From Hexactinellida sp. DTS-2022 (Eukaryota; Porifera; Hexactinellida), in contig JAPNXP010000009.1 in NCBI GenBank assembly GCA_028753945.1, forward strand, positions 1,488,001 through 1,552,000: a DNA stretch of 64,000 nucleotides, written 5' to 3'. How positions within the stretch are numbered: position 1 is the first letter of the stretch; the number at the start of each line of letters is the position of its first letter. Below are positions 30,760-41,144 of this stretch, piece by piece. A model generated the notes under the pieces. The model saw only the letters and a program-made list of their open reading frames with translations, had not been told where the DNA came from and made no database searches. The translations under genes and the position numbers were made by a program.

Positions 30760-31983
30760 ATGGCAACTAACATGCGAGAAGAGACAACCAGAGAGCTGGA
30801 ACGAATTAGGGGGGAAGTTTTAGTAGCGAAAGAGGAGTTACGTGTCCAATTCGAGTATTATTTCCAAGTGCTACGTGGTAGACACCTCGAACTGGTGGCA
30901 CAGCTGGATGAAGTGGTCCGTGTGGCAGAGACACAAGTGGAGGACAGACAGGTGAAGATGAATCAATTGAAAGTGACCAAAGCTGATGCGTCACACAATC
31001 TCCAACACAATGAGCTCAATGAGATTCTAATAAATGTGTCCCGAGAGTTGGACGAAAAGATACGGGGACTAGAGGCGACTGTGGATCGGATTCCATCTGT
31101 GTGGCTCGAGTGGCATGACGGGTGGTTGGAAGGTGGCATGGCTGGATTGTGTCGCTTGTGTGAGGGTGTATCCTACGTGAACAGACACAGCCCAGTGTGG
31201 TCTGGTGTCAATAGAGGAAAGGGACGGATGGAAATATATACTCCTTGTGGTCTGTTAATAGACAGAGACAATGGAGATTTATTTGTGTGTGATTTTGTTG
31301 CTCATAGGATTCAGGTGTTTAGCAAAGAGGGCAATTATTCGAGAACAATTGAGCCACAAGGAATGTCTCAGCCTGATTCCATAACTATGTCACTCCATCA
31401 CCTGTTTGTCATCTGTATTGGTTCACGTAGTATCTACAAGCTAGATAAAGTGTCTGGGGACATTATGTGTCGTATTGAAACAGAGTATGTCATGCGTGGT
31501 CTGTCAGTTGACACAGACACACTGTATGTAGGAATGTATGGAACTAATAGCATTTCTCAATTGAGTGTTGAGGATTTGAGCTCTGTCGATATAACTCCAC
31601 TTAACTCTCCACATATAACAGAGGACACTTGGCTATACGACCTAAAATTAGCTCCCTCTCTATTTATAGTCCTGTTTCTAAAGTGTCCCTATCCTGTCCA
31701 ATCCTTTTCAAGAGATGGAAACCTAATCCATTCGATTGTGTCCCAGGAACAGCTGATCGAAGCTAGCTATTTCTGTCTGGACAGACACATGAATGTTATA
31801 GTTAGTGACATTGGAGCTAATTGTGTTAAAGTGTTCAACAGAGAGGGACAGCTTGTCGGTACCATGGGACACAAAGGGACAGGACCTGGAGAGTTCCAAT
31901 ATCCTCAAGGCATAGACGTCAACAATGAGGGACTTGTTGTTGTTGTCGATTTGAAAGATTCTCGCCAACTGAAATTCTTTTAA
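30760..31983 (+). CDS. Coiled-coil + NHL-propeller protein (TRIM-like), copy 2, intact
   Basis: A 407-residue single-exon protein. Residues 1-110 form a long charged helix predicted as coiled coil, similar to the region after the B-boxes in TRIM proteins; there is no RING or B-box. Residues 110-150 contain VWLEWHDGWLEGG and LCRLCEGV. From about 155 onward come NHL-type blades: GLLIDRDNGDLFVCDFVAHR, IQVFSKEGNYSR, then GPGEFQYPQGIDVNNEG and VVDLKDSRQLKFF. NHL propellers bind RNA or protein. The start is set by identity with the other copies (GCAATGGCAACTAAC). The coiled-coil half is almost identical to both broken neighbours, while the propeller half is strongly diverged. Confidence 0.87.
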   Translation: MATNMREETTRELERIRGEVLVAKEELRVQFEYYFQVLRGRHLELVAQLDEVVRVAETQVEDRQVKMNQLKVTKADASHNLQHNELNEILINVSRELDEKIRGLEATVDRIPSVWLEWHDGWLEGGMAGLCRLCEGVSYVNRHSPVWSGVNRGKGRMEIYTPCGLLIDRDNGDLFVCDFVAHRIQVFSKEGNYSRTIEPQGMSQPDSITMSLHHLFVICIGSRSIYKLDKVSGDIMCRIETEYVMRGLSVDTDTLYVGMYGTNSISQLSVEDLSSVDITPLNSPHITEDTWLYDLKLAPSLFIVLFLKCPYPVQSFSRDGNLIHSIVSQEQLIEASYFCLDRHMNVIVSDIGANCVKVFNREGQLVGTMGHKGTGPGEFQYPQGIDVNNEGLVVVVDLKDSRQLKFF

Positions 31984-32602
31984 TTCTATTCACGAACTTT
32001 TTCTTATTTATTATAATATTTTCTTCAATATTTATTGTAGATGCCTTTTCCAATTCTTCTAATATTGTTTCTTTGTAGGGACACAAAACATCACTTGTAT
32101 TCTTTTAATGTCTGAAATACTGTTCGTATTAACTGTGTTCGTACTAATTCAAGAAAATTCAAAATCAACCTAGAGGTTAGCTTTCAACGGACATTATAAT
32201 TATTGGTAAACAATCTCGTGGAAACTTCCAACAGACTAAGGGTCATTTCCTCCGAAATAGCTTACTGAAATAGTTTAACACCGTTACAAAAAATCTAGAA
32301 TTACAGCTCTGCCGATACGTACCATGTTCTTTTGGAGGCACTACCAACCACCAACCACCAAAATATAATGGAAAGGAAGATCCTGTCGGCACAGCTCTAA
32401 TTTTAGATTTTTTGCTATATCTTTCAAGAGGAAATTTGCTGACTTTCAAATTTAAATGAACCTAGATATAGTATACGTACTTATACAAAAGCAATTCGTG
32501 TTTGCCAATTGCTATTCAAATAATGTATTGTTGTTGTTGTTGACAAAAAAGGGGGGTAAACTCCTGTAAATATAATTTTATGACTAGTTAGGTTCCATTG
32601 CA
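31984..32602. other. Intergenic between NHL copies 2 and 3
   Basis: The 3' part of copy 2 shares its tail region (ATTTATTGTAGATG) with copy 1. A reverse fragment of the 142-bp tandem unit lies at 32150-32212. The last 380 bases repeat the shared upstream block of the NHL genes, with arms of the inverted repeat at about 32285-32317 and 32383-32419, and the TTGTTGTTGTTGAC plus GGGGGGTAAACTCC motif just before the start codon. Confidence 0.75.
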
Positions 32603-33832
32603 ATGGCAACTAACATGCGAGAAGAGACAGCCAGAGAGCTGGAACGAATTAGGGGGGAAGTTTTAGTAGCGAAAGAGGAGTTACGTGTCCAATTCGAGTA
32701 TTATTTCCAAGTGCTACGTGGTAGACACCTCGAACTGGTGGCACAGCTGGATGAAGTGGTCCGTGTGGCAGAGACACAAGTGGAGGACAGACAGGTGAAG
32801 ATGAATCAATTGAAAGTGACCAAAGCTGATGCGTCACACAATCTCCAACACAATGAGCTCAATGAGATTCTAATAAATGTGTCCCGAGAGTTGGACGAGA
32901 AGATACGGGGAGTAGAGGCGACTGTGGATCGGATTCCATCTGTGTGGCTCGAGTGGCATGACGGGTGGTTGGAAGGTGGCATGGCTGGATTGTGTCGCTT
33001 GTGTGAGGGTGTATCCTACGTGAACAGACACAGCCCAGTGTGGTCTGGTGTCAGTAAAGGAAAGGGACAGATGGGATTAGATACTCCTTTTGGTCTGTCA
33101 ATAGACCGAGACAATGGAGACATATTTGTGTCTGATTTTGCTGCTAATAGAATTCAGGTGTTTAGTAAAGAAGGCAATTATTCGAGATCAATTAATCCAC
33201 AAGGAATAACTCTTCCTGGTTCCATAATTATCTCACTCCATCACCTGTTTGTCAGATGTGATTACCCACTTAGTATCTACAAGCTAGATAAAGTGTCTGG
33301 TGACATTCTGTGTTGTGTAGAAACAGAATATATCCATTGTGGCCTGTCAGTTGACACAGACACACTGTATGCTGGAATGTCGATAACTAATAGCATATCT
33401 CATTTTACTGTTGAAGATTTGAACTCTGTCAATGAGACTCCACTTACCTCTCCACAAATAACAAAAGATACTAAGCTAAGCTACGCGACCTAAAATTAGC
33501 TCCCACTCTATTTATAGTCCTGTTTATTGGGAGTCTCTATTCTGTCCAATCGTTTACCAGAGATGGGAATTTGTTGCAGTTCTTAGTCTACACAGGAACA
33601 GCTGATTGAAGCTTTCTATTTCTGTCTGGATAGACACATTAATATTATAATTTGTGACAGGAGAGCTAATAATATTAAAGTGTTCAACAGAGAGGGACAG
33701 CTTGTCGGTACCATGGGACACGAAGGGACAGGACCTGGAGAGTTCCATTATCCTCAAGGGATAAACATCAACAAGGAGGGACTTGTTGTTGTTGTTGATC
33801 TGAAAATTTCTCACAAACTGCAATTTTTTAGA
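32603..33832 (+). pseudogene. NHL-repeat protein copy 3, broken
   Basis: Open for 296 codons from MATNMREETARELERIRG through the coiled coil and most of the propeller. A 5-bp tandem duplication (AGCTA) near 33477 then shifts frame. Another extra base near 33587 and loss of one T at the end (33830), which removes the normal stop, follow. Residues 1-155 differ from copy 2 at about two positions; the propeller differs at about 30%. A 296-residue product missing the last blades is possible. Confidence 0.85.
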
Positions 33833-34284
33833 AATTATTATTCCAAACTTTTTATATTTATTACATTATTTTCTTCAATATTTATTGTAGGTATCTTTTT
33901 CCGATACAGTCAACGGCAGATTCCTGGGGGGAGCTTTGAAGGCACTGGATAGTGTTCGTATTAACCGTGTCCATACTAACGAGGTTCTACTGTATTATAT
34001 CCAGTGTTCCCTCTAACGATTTTTTCCCGTACTCCCCCGAAAGAAATCGTGTTTTACCAACGTCCCCGAAAATTAGAGTGTATTAAGGGATCCCGTTAAT
34101 CCGGTCAAATTTCGGTTAATTAATCGAGTACAAATTTTCTACTCTGGGCAAATATTTTGGTGAATTAAATGACTCAATAAATCAAAATTTTCGGTTAATA
34201 ACCCGTCAATATTTTTTTATTAAGCGGTGTCGACTATTATAAAGTAGTACTATACTAACTAATATACACTAAGTCTGATCAGAG
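33833..34284. other. Intergenic, NHL copy 3 to RPS10
   Basis: Contains a fragment of the CCTCGTT-type MITE end (ACGAGGTTCTACTGTA near 33978) and several degenerate TTCGGTTAAT phrases (34125-34200). No gene. Confidence 0.5.
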
Positions 34285-34788
34285 ATGTTGATGCCAAAGA
34301 AAGACCGCAAGAAGATCTACGAGTACCTCTTCACGGAGGGTGTGCTGGTGGCAAAGAAGGACTTCACAATGAGTGAGAACCAACACATCAAGGTGCCCAA
34401 CCTCTACGTCATAAAGGCTCTCCAGTCCCTGAAGAGCCGCGGCTTCGTCACGGAGAAGTTCGCCTGGCAGCATTACTACTGGCGTCTGACTAACGAGGGC
34501 GTGCAGTACCTCCGCGAGTACCTGCATCTGCCCTCAGACGTGGTGCCCGCCACGCTCAAGAGGCCCGCCTTCACGCGGTCAGCTGTCTCCCGCGGCAAGC
34601 CGGGCAGCGGGCCCCCGGGGTCCGGCCCCCGCGACGAGGACAGGGACGCGTATCGGAAGACGCAGGACGGCGGCGGCGCCTGGGGAGAAGCGCCCAAGCC
34701 GGGGGGCGTTGGGGGGGAAGGCTTCCAGCCTGGGTACCACGGGATGGGAAGGGGGGCGGCCCCCTACAGCGGAGGCTTCAATAAGTAA
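34285..34788 (+). CDS. RPS10: Ribosomal protein eS10
   Basis: A 167-residue small-subunit ribosomal protein located at the beak of the 40S subunit. It opens with the family signature [16 protein letters not shown], followed by [44 protein letters not shown] and [15 protein letters not shown]. The glycine/arginine-rich tail is longer than usual and ends in [16 protein letters not shown]. Single exon with strongly GC-biased codons, as expected for high expression. Confidence 0.97.
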   Translation: MLMPKKDRKKIYEYLFTEGVLVAKKDFTMSENQHIKVPNLYVIKALQSLKSRGFVTEKFAWQHYYWRLTNEGVQYLREYLHLPSDVVPATLKRPAFTRSAVSRGKPGSGPPGSGPRDEDRDAYRKTQDGGGAWGEAPKPGGVGGEGFQPGYHGMGRGAAPYSGGFNK

Positions 34789-35028
34789 ACTGCTATATTC
34801 CCTTAGACCGTAGCTAAACTTAGTGTTGAATAATAGGATTATTGTTGCTCATTAGATTATGGAATAACTGTTTTGATTAGTTTCCTACTTATAACTTAAA
34901 ATTTAATTTGTGGAACTTAGAAATTTAACTATTTGTTGTTATTAAACCTAAGTCGTACACATGCTATAGATTTCGAATTTAGTTACATCCACTTGGACTC
35001 GTGTCCTGCTAGCATGGCATAACCTGCG

Positions 35029-35961
35029 ATGTCTGCGAACCCAGATATTAAGTCCCTCCTGCGGGAGAAGGGCGTCGACTACCTGTCGCTGCCACACAAG
35101 TCCCGCAGACTTCTCTTCAAGAAGGAGAAGCGACGCGCCAGGAGACAGCAGCTGGCCGAGAGGAGAGCTGCGCTGAGGACGGAATCAGCTGAGACTTCGA
35201 GATTAGTGGAGCCACTGGAGAGAAGACTAGAGATACTGAATGAAGAAGAGAGAACATTCCAGGAGCTATCTTGGGTTGCTAGGGAAAGAGAGGCAGTGTC
35301 TCGTTCGAGTATGAACACAAGCGAGAAAACAGAAATTGTTCCGACTGTCAAAAAGGAAAAGAAGCGCGAGACGAGTCGCATCGAACAGCTGGTCCCGATG
35401 ACACACCTCCCCTTCTCTCCTGACACGGACAATGAGTGCAGTTTCTTTGTAAAGATCGGCGCTTGTAGGTTTGGAGATGGTTGTACGAAATTCCATATCT
35501 ACCCTCCCGTATCCAAGACCCTGGTGTTCCCTCACCTGTTCTCTGAGATGGGCGTGAGCGGCAGCATGGTGGACGAGCGGGAGCAGGACGTGGAGCTGGA
35601 GATCGACGAGACAGAGCTCTACCAGCGGTACCGGGACTTCTACGCGGACGTGTATCCCGAGGTGAGGGCGTGTGGGAGGGTGCTGCGGTTCGAAGTGTGC
35701 GCTAATTACGCGTCCCACCTGAAGGGGAATGTGTTCGTGGAGTTTGAGAGGACAGAGGACGCGGCCAGGTGCCGGCTGGCGCTTAATGGGCGCTGGTACA
35801 ACCGCAGACAGGTGAGGTGCGAGTTCAGCTGTGTGGGCGAGTTTGAGAAGGCGATTTGTGACGTGGTGTGTCCGGACCGACACACGCGGCTGAGAGGAAA
35901 GAGGCGCTGTGGCAGGGGCAGGAGCTGCAACTACTGGCACGTGTTTAAGCGGATAATCTGA
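35029..35961 (+). CDS. ZRSR2: ZRSR2 / U2AF1-related splicing factor
   Basis: A 310-residue U2AF35-related protein, the 3' splice-site AG recogniser of the minor (U12) spliceosome. Residues 1-110 are charged and helical as in ZRSR2, then HLPFSPDTDNECSFFVKIGAC with a CCCH finger (CRFGDGCTKFH), a U2AF-homology RRM (about 165-275, VLRFEVCANYASHLKGNVFV, LNGRWYNRRQVRCEF), and a second finger ending RRCGRGRSCNYWHVF. The second finger has an unusual insert (CDVVCPDRHTRLRGKRRC). The long RS tail of the vertebrate protein is absent. Single exon. Confidence 0.92.
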   Translation: MSANPDIKSLLREKGVDYLSLPHKSRRLLFKKEKRRARRQQLAERRAALRTESAETSRLVEPLERRLEILNEEERTFQELSWVAREREAVSRSSMNTSEKTEIVPTVKKEKKRETSRIEQLVPMTHLPFSPDTDNECSFFVKIGACRFGDGCTKFHIYPPVSKTLVFPHLFSEMGVSGSMVDEREQDVELEIDETELYQRYRDFYADVYPEVRACGRVLRFEVCANYASHLKGNVFVEFERTEDAARCRLALNGRWYNRRQVRCEFSCVGEFEKAICDVVCPDRHTRLRGKRRCGRGRSCNYWHVFKRII

Positions 35962-36102
35962 TGCGACTAATGAGTAGTGTGTTATAATGACAAACCCTTT
36001 AATTATAAAAAATAATACTGATTAATCATTTAATCCTAGCTAATGGAATTATACAATTAGCTATGTCCATGCCCCCTAACGCCTCCAGTTAATATCTCTG
36101 TT

Positions 36103-37320
36103 ATGGTGGACAAGTTTAAAAGCGAGCTACGAATTTGCAGAGAGGATATAATCGCTAAGCTCTCAGCAGACGCGGCTATTAGCACTGTAAGCTTGCGTGT
36201 GGCAGCTAGCTTGCTGCTGCAGCTGAGTGCAGTGGAGAGTTGGTTTGCCTGCGAGGAGGAAGACAGGCTGGGCACGGAGAGTAGCGGGGAGATGGCGTGG
36301 CTTAAGCACGAGTTGAATCCGTATCTGCATGAGTACACAGGAGTCTTCTGCACGCACACTCGCATTCTGTACAGAGAACTGAGTCGTTACAGGAAATACG
36401 AATTGCCAAGTAACGTCCGAATTGATTGGGAAGAGAGCACAAACTCCGCTCTGCCTGCCGGTGAGGTCAGGTACAGTTTGAATCCATACGCTCTGTATAA
36501 CGGAGCTGAATTCGAATTCGAATATTCCGACGAGAGAGAGATATACTTGTCCTGTATTTCTGCGGATAACAACGCCTCCACTGTATTCTACACGAACGGG
36601 AAATGTGTCTACGAGCTGAATGCTACCACCAACAAGATTATAAACACTTTCAATAACTTTACACTTCCAAGCTACATATGTGTATGTCCCAAGTACATTT
36701 ATATTCTGGACTACAGACGGTACACAACTGACTATTTTGTTCTGAAATGCGATCGTTCTACAGGAGAGGTGGTGGCGCGGTCAGAAGAGGAAAAACAGAT
36801 TTATTTCGGAATTACTCTAGACTCACTAAATAGATTGTTTGTCGGGAAAAATAATTCATTGTGTGTTTATAATACTGATCTGGTAAAGGAGAGGGAGCTA
36901 GAGTTGAGAATATCTCACCGGAATAAGAAGTATCCATCTATTAGGGATTTGCATATATTTAATGAAGAGCTGTTCATACTTGTTTACGGTACTTTTTATC
37001 CTTTCCAGGTGTTTAGTACAGATGGTCAGTTGCTTAGAGTATTTGGACTTTTGAGTCCAATCAACTCATTTTATTTCGCTATCGACTCAGCTGGAAATAT
37101 TCTGTTTAACGATTTTAAAGAAAAGGTAGTTAAGATCTGCAACCAGAGAGGAGAGATATATCACAACATTGAATTAAAGAAATTAGAACAATTAAATTTT
37201 AGTTATTCTTACCCCAGCTGCATATGTATATTGGAACCTTTTGTTGTTGTTACTCATAATCACACTCGTTTTTGGCCTGCAATGCATCGCAGGCAAAAAA
37301 GTGCAATCTACTTTTTATGA
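36103..37320 (+). CDS. Diverged NHL-like propeller protein, 405 aa
   Basis: Single-exon gene with the same outline as the NHL genes at 28.6-33.8 kb: a helical first 110 residues (KFKSELRICREDIIAKL), a short tryptophan-bearing linker (IDWEES), then weak blade-like repeats (CVYELNATTNKIINTF, VFSTDGQLLRVFGLL, FYFAIDSAGNILFNDFKEK). Sequence identity to the cluster is low, so the relation rests on architecture and position. The last 15 codons run through a perfect short hairpin (GCCTGC...GCAGGC, about 37276-37295, flanked by T and A runs), which may have replaced the original end. Function unknown. Confidence 0.68.
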   Translation: MVDKFKSELRICREDIIAKLSADAAISTVSLRVAASLLLQLSAVESWFACEEEDRLGTESSGEMAWLKHELNPYLHEYTGVFCTHTRILYRELSRYRKYELPSNVRIDWEESTNSALPAGEVRYSLNPYALYNGAEFEFEYSDEREIYLSCISADNNASTVFYTNGKCVYELNATTNKIINTFNNFTLPSYICVCPKYIYILDYRRYTTDYFVLKCDRSTGEVVARSEEEKQIYFGITLDSLNRLFVGKNNSLCVYNTDLVKERELELRISHRNKKYPSIRDLHIFNEELFILVYGTFYPFQVFSTDGQLLRVFGLLSPINSFYFAIDSAGNILFNDFKEKVVKICNQRGEIYHNIELKKLEQLNFSYSYPSCICILEPFVVVTHNHTRFWPAMHRRQKSAIYFL

Positions 37321-37795
37321 CCTGTTTGTTATACTCGAAATAAGTTCTATTTAGCCTGCCTTTACAAATCCTAGTTAAGCAGACTCGTGCAAACGCTACG
37401 TTTGCATTAATGGGTTGTCCTTGCGTTACGTAACTAGACATACTAATACTAATAAAACATTTAATACTGATAAATATTTAAGATCAGGAAAATCTTAAGC
37501 CTCGGTAATTGGCACCTCAATTATGACAAGAACAAAGTATAAATTAAATAATTTAGCTACTAGATTTTAATTTAATTTAATATCGAAATATAAACCACGA
37601 TTCATAACTTTTTGCTGTGAGCCAGACAAATAAATGAAGATGTGTCTAATGTCGATGTCTCCATATTATCCGCACATGAGAAATTTTACAAATACTATTT
37701 TCAAACATACTACGCTAGCTACGGACTGTTAAATAATTATTATTAATTTGATAAACTGTCTGTTTCGACCAAATTGTATCAATGCGATATGAATA
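37321..37795. other. Intergenic, AT-rich
   Basis: About 475 bases with no recognised feature before the MITE at 37796. Confidence 0.5.
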
Positions 37796-37940
37796 CAGTA
37801 GATGTCGGATATAAGCACACCGGTTATAAGAACACTATGTTGGAAAACGGTTGCCATATACCCTGTATACCTATTACCTATGTCGGTTATAAGCACATTA
37901 AGTCAGTTCCCGGTGATGTGCTTATAACCGGCATCCACTG
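37796..37940. mobile_element. 145-bp MITE (GCCGGTTATAAGCACA family), copy 1
   Basis: Ends CAGTAGATGTCGGATATAAG and, reverse complemented, CAGTGGATGCCGGTTATAAG, each with TA outside (37794-37795, 37941-37942). The interior repeats the GGTTATAAGCACA phrase. A second copy is at 53912-54085 inside a kinesin intron. Confidence 0.9.
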
Positions 37941-38060
37941 TACTACCAAACAAATAATTTTCGGACATTTCATCGACAATATGAAGCGCTACTAATTAAT
38001 GAGTGAAGTTCTGGTAAATAGAGAAACTACAACATTTATTATCCATGGTTATAGTTTAGA

Positions 38061-38672
38061 ATGTCCAATGACACTCCAGTAGCTTCCCTATCTAATGATG
38101 AGAGCCTGAACAGTTCGGGGGATAACCAGACAGATTCTGACAATGTAAGCTCACAGGCTCATAAGGACCCACCAGTCGCAGCTGATGAGATTGTGTACCA
38201 CGCCTACGCAGGGGAGGCTGAGCTGGCAGGCATAATGTCGCTAATGCAGGAGTACCTCTCGGAGCCATACTCCATATACACGTACCGCTACTTCATCAAC
38301 AACTGGCCGGAGCTGTGCGTAATGGCCAGCTGTGAGGGCAGGCTGATTGGCGCCGTGGTGTGCCAGTTGGAACAGATGCAAATAGATAACGTGCCCACAG
38401 GAAAGGGGTACATTGCGATGTTAGCAGTTCGCGAGGAGTTCAGAAAGAAGCGGATAGGTAGCACTCTTGTCTCGAAATCGATCCAGAAAATGATCGAAAT
38501 AGGCTGCGAGGAAGTTATCCTGGAGGCAGAGGTTACGAACAGAGGGGCACTGAGGCTGTATAGCAACATGGGGTTCATTAGAGATAGGTATCTGCATCGA
38601 TACTACCTGAATGCAGTGGATGCATGGAGACTCAAGTTGTTTCTGAAATCAGCTTACAAGGATAATAATTGA
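38061..38672 (+). CDS. NAA30: NAA30, catalytic subunit of NatC N-acetyltransferase
   Basis: A 203-residue GNAT enzyme that acetylates protein N-termini of Met-Leu/Ile/Phe type as part of NatC. Residues 1-45 are acidic and disordered. The domain carries SEPYSIYTYRYFINNWPEL, GAVVCQLEQ, GYIAMLAVREEFRKKRIGS, EAEVTNRGALRLYSNMGF and RYYLNAVDAWRLKLFLK, all NAA30 hallmarks. The acetyl-CoA loop reads RKKRIGS where RRxGIG is usual, so the first glycine is replaced by arginine. Single exon, start at the first ATG. Confidence 0.96.
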   Translation: MSNDTPVASLSNDESLNSSGDNQTDSDNVSSQAHKDPPVAADEIVYHAYAGEAELAGIMSLMQEYLSEPYSIYTYRYFINNWPELCVMASCEGRLIGAVVCQLEQMQIDNVPTGKGYIAMLAVREEFRKKRIGSTLVSKSIQKMIEIGCEEVILEAEVTNRGALRLYSNMGFIRDRYLHRYYLNAVDAWRLKLFLKSAYKDNN

Positions 38673-40560
38673 AATGATATTAATTCTATTGTTTAGTCTT
38701 TCATTTAAGAATGGTTTTAAATTCAACGGAAATACAAGTATTCTTATATAGATAATTTACGAAATTAGGTTATAAGGGTAATGTCTATTTCCAAGTTGAT
38801 TTGAGACACAATAATCGTGCCAAATTAGTTGAGGGTAATACACGCAAACATGGAAATGACCTGATGTATTATCAATTTGATTATCTCTTTATACGTGTAA
38901 CCACCCGTTTTGAGGTTCTAATACAATATGAGTAATAAGTTACTAATAACTATAAAATCGATTACTTCCGAAGAGTCACCAGTTAATCTACAGTATTCTA
39001 CGTAGTATACCAAAGACAACACAAGGATTGCTCAATTAATATAATAGCGAAGTTATTATTAATATATTTATGTAGAGTTTATGATGTTAATAATCCGTAA
39101 AGACACGTGTAGTAATGATAAACCAATGACAATTCTAGAAGGCAAGAACGGGTTTGGAGAAATATGTACTGTTAATCTATAATCTGTCTATCCTGACTCT
39201 GTTGTCATTTAACAATAGAATAAATTAATTTGTAATATTATTAGGATTTACGAGAGAAAACCTTATAACGTTAGCTAGCATCTGGCAATCAGATTGCTCG
39301 ATATATTTAGTCAATAAGGCATTACAGAGAACTATAACCATAGAAACACAGTAGTTTTAAGATATTCTTCGAGTCTCCTGAAGTAATCTGAATATTGCAG
39401 AGTTAATCACAGAGGTCATTAAGATCAGTAGTAGTCTATTATCTATATAAAAATATGTAGAAAGTACATTATTGTTCGGAGCCAGTTGCATATGTAAATA
39501 ACATTCAACTTCATAAAGAATGTCTAAATGTAACCATGATTTGCCACATTTTTCATTCTGATCCATTATAGGACAATTATTTATTTTATTATCAGACATA
39601 ATGAATAGATATTCGGTAGACATAATTAATAGAGGTTTAGGTATACATAATGATATACACGTATATTAGGTATACAAATTTAGACCTAGAGTTATGGCGC
39701 AAACAGGGATGGGCGTGGCGGGGCGTGCTTCCCCGTAAAAAGTTGAAAGGGGGCAACATTAATGGTGCGGGTGTCACCGTGCCCTCTGGATAAAAATCTA
39801 TTAGGGCATTTACATTATTTAGTATGGACTTGTTACTCTATTGGTTCCATGAATTGTTACAAATCGATATCTGGGTATCTCGCAATCAAATAATTTTCAG
39901 GGGGGCTCGCTACACTCGCCCCCCCCCCCCCCCCCCAACTTCAACCTCATACTTGTAAACTTTGCGCCCATGCTAGAGTACACCACACCTGTGTTATTGA
40001 AATTGAATAACAAGATTGTTGACTAAACTCGTTGTGTATATAATTAGGAGGGTTCATGAAATTTGAGAGAGAATTGCCCAATTCACATACCATTAAAGGG
40101 GCCAAGGTATTAAATGCATTTCTACTAGTTTCCTATTGCATGTATAATCTTATCTTGCTATTAATGGGAGTGTTGCAGGGTTCTGATCCCTCTCAGACTA
40201 AATGGGTGTATCTAGGTACAAATTCTTAAGTACAAGGTCATTAGTATATTGCAACAGTATCGCTATGCGCCAGAACTAAGCAGGCGTGACTGATTCAGGT
40301 AGAATATCTAACCAGTGAATCTGTCATTGGGGTATCCAGTGTAAGTAAATTTGATATTCCAAATAACATGTACTCTAATTTCACTGTTGGGTTGTAGTTA
40401 TTTAACTGTTTTGATTTGATACAATTTGTTTTGTTACAAAGCTTTACGTGATTGGAATAATTGCGTCAAATACGTATATTATGTTTGTAGTGGAATGAGT
40501 GTTCATCAGGGGTTATCCCTAATTATAATATTAAACACAGAAAGATTAAGTTACTCTCTC
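38673..40560. other. Gene-free convergence zone, left part
   Basis: Lies between the last plus-strand gene and the minus-strand block. AT-rich. A decayed element with roughly inverted GGCGCAAA/TTTGCGCC ends spans about 39694-39972 and contains a run of about 19 cytosines near 39921. No credible gene. Confidence 0.5.
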
Positions 40561-40607
40561 GGTTGTATCAATTACCAATTCAGATACAATTGGTAATTGA
40601 TACAACC
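40561..40607. repeat. Perfect inverted repeat, 20-bp arms, 7-base loop
   Basis: Left arm 40561-40580 begins GGTTGTATCA; right arm 40588-40607 ends TGATACAACC; loop CAGATAC. The arms are exact complements and no further element ends are visible around them. Confidence 0.95.
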
Positions 40608-40674
40608 TAAGGGAATCTGTCACAGCAAGGCTAATAGATTATTGTACTATAATTTGGGAGTATTTTTTCAAATA

Positions 40675-40990
40675 CAGTACAACCTCGCTAGCCCGAACAG
40701 GCGATCCAAAAATATTTTTCGTATAGAAGTGGGAAAAAATTCATATATTTAAATTTGTATCTAATTATACAAAAATAAGTATCAGACAAGTATTTTAGGT
40801 AGTACATAATATATACTATATGTTTTGTTTGGATTCAAAAGATTTGGACAAGTTTGGTTCGAATTATCGGGGTCTCATTTTAATAGATGCCTATAGAAAA
40901 TGTATTACTGAACTAATCCGAACGAATTCACTAATCGGAACAGATTTAAAAAAATCGGCACACCTCTGTTCAGATAGCTAGGGTGTACTG
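40675..40990. mobile_element. 316-bp MITE, pogo/Tc1-like, TA flanked
   Basis: Ends CAGTACAACCTCGCTAG and, reverse complemented, CAGTACACCCTAGCTAT, with TA on both sides (40673-40674, 40991-40992). No coding capacity. Confidence 0.85.
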
Positions 40991-41004
40991 TATTTACTAA
41001 TATA

Positions 41005-41144
41005 GTAGACTCTAGTTAATACGAACACCAGGGAAGTTTATTGTTCGTAATGTCCGAGAATTATTATTAACCGGTCACTTGCATGCATTTGTAAAGGCTA
41101 GGGAAATTAACACCTACTCTTTATCCATATTAACGAGTCTACTT
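41005..41144. mobile_element. MITE of the CCTCGTT-ACGAACA family
   Basis: Left end GTAGACTCTAGTTAATACGA with an ACACCAGGGAAG stretch; right end, reverse complemented, GTAGACTCGTTAATATGG. Short, non-coding, related to the elements near 23048 and 53242. Ends approximate. Confidence 0.7.

Noticed and set aside
28575-33832. Reading the NHL cluster as one multi-domain gene with introns
   Set aside because: Each copy has its own ATG, its own shared upstream block and its own 3' end; they are tandem paralogues.
39918-39940. Poly-C tract as a functional G-quadruplex site
   Set aside because: A pure run of about 19 C is as likely to be slippage or assembly uncertainty inside a decayed repeat; nothing nearby supports a role.
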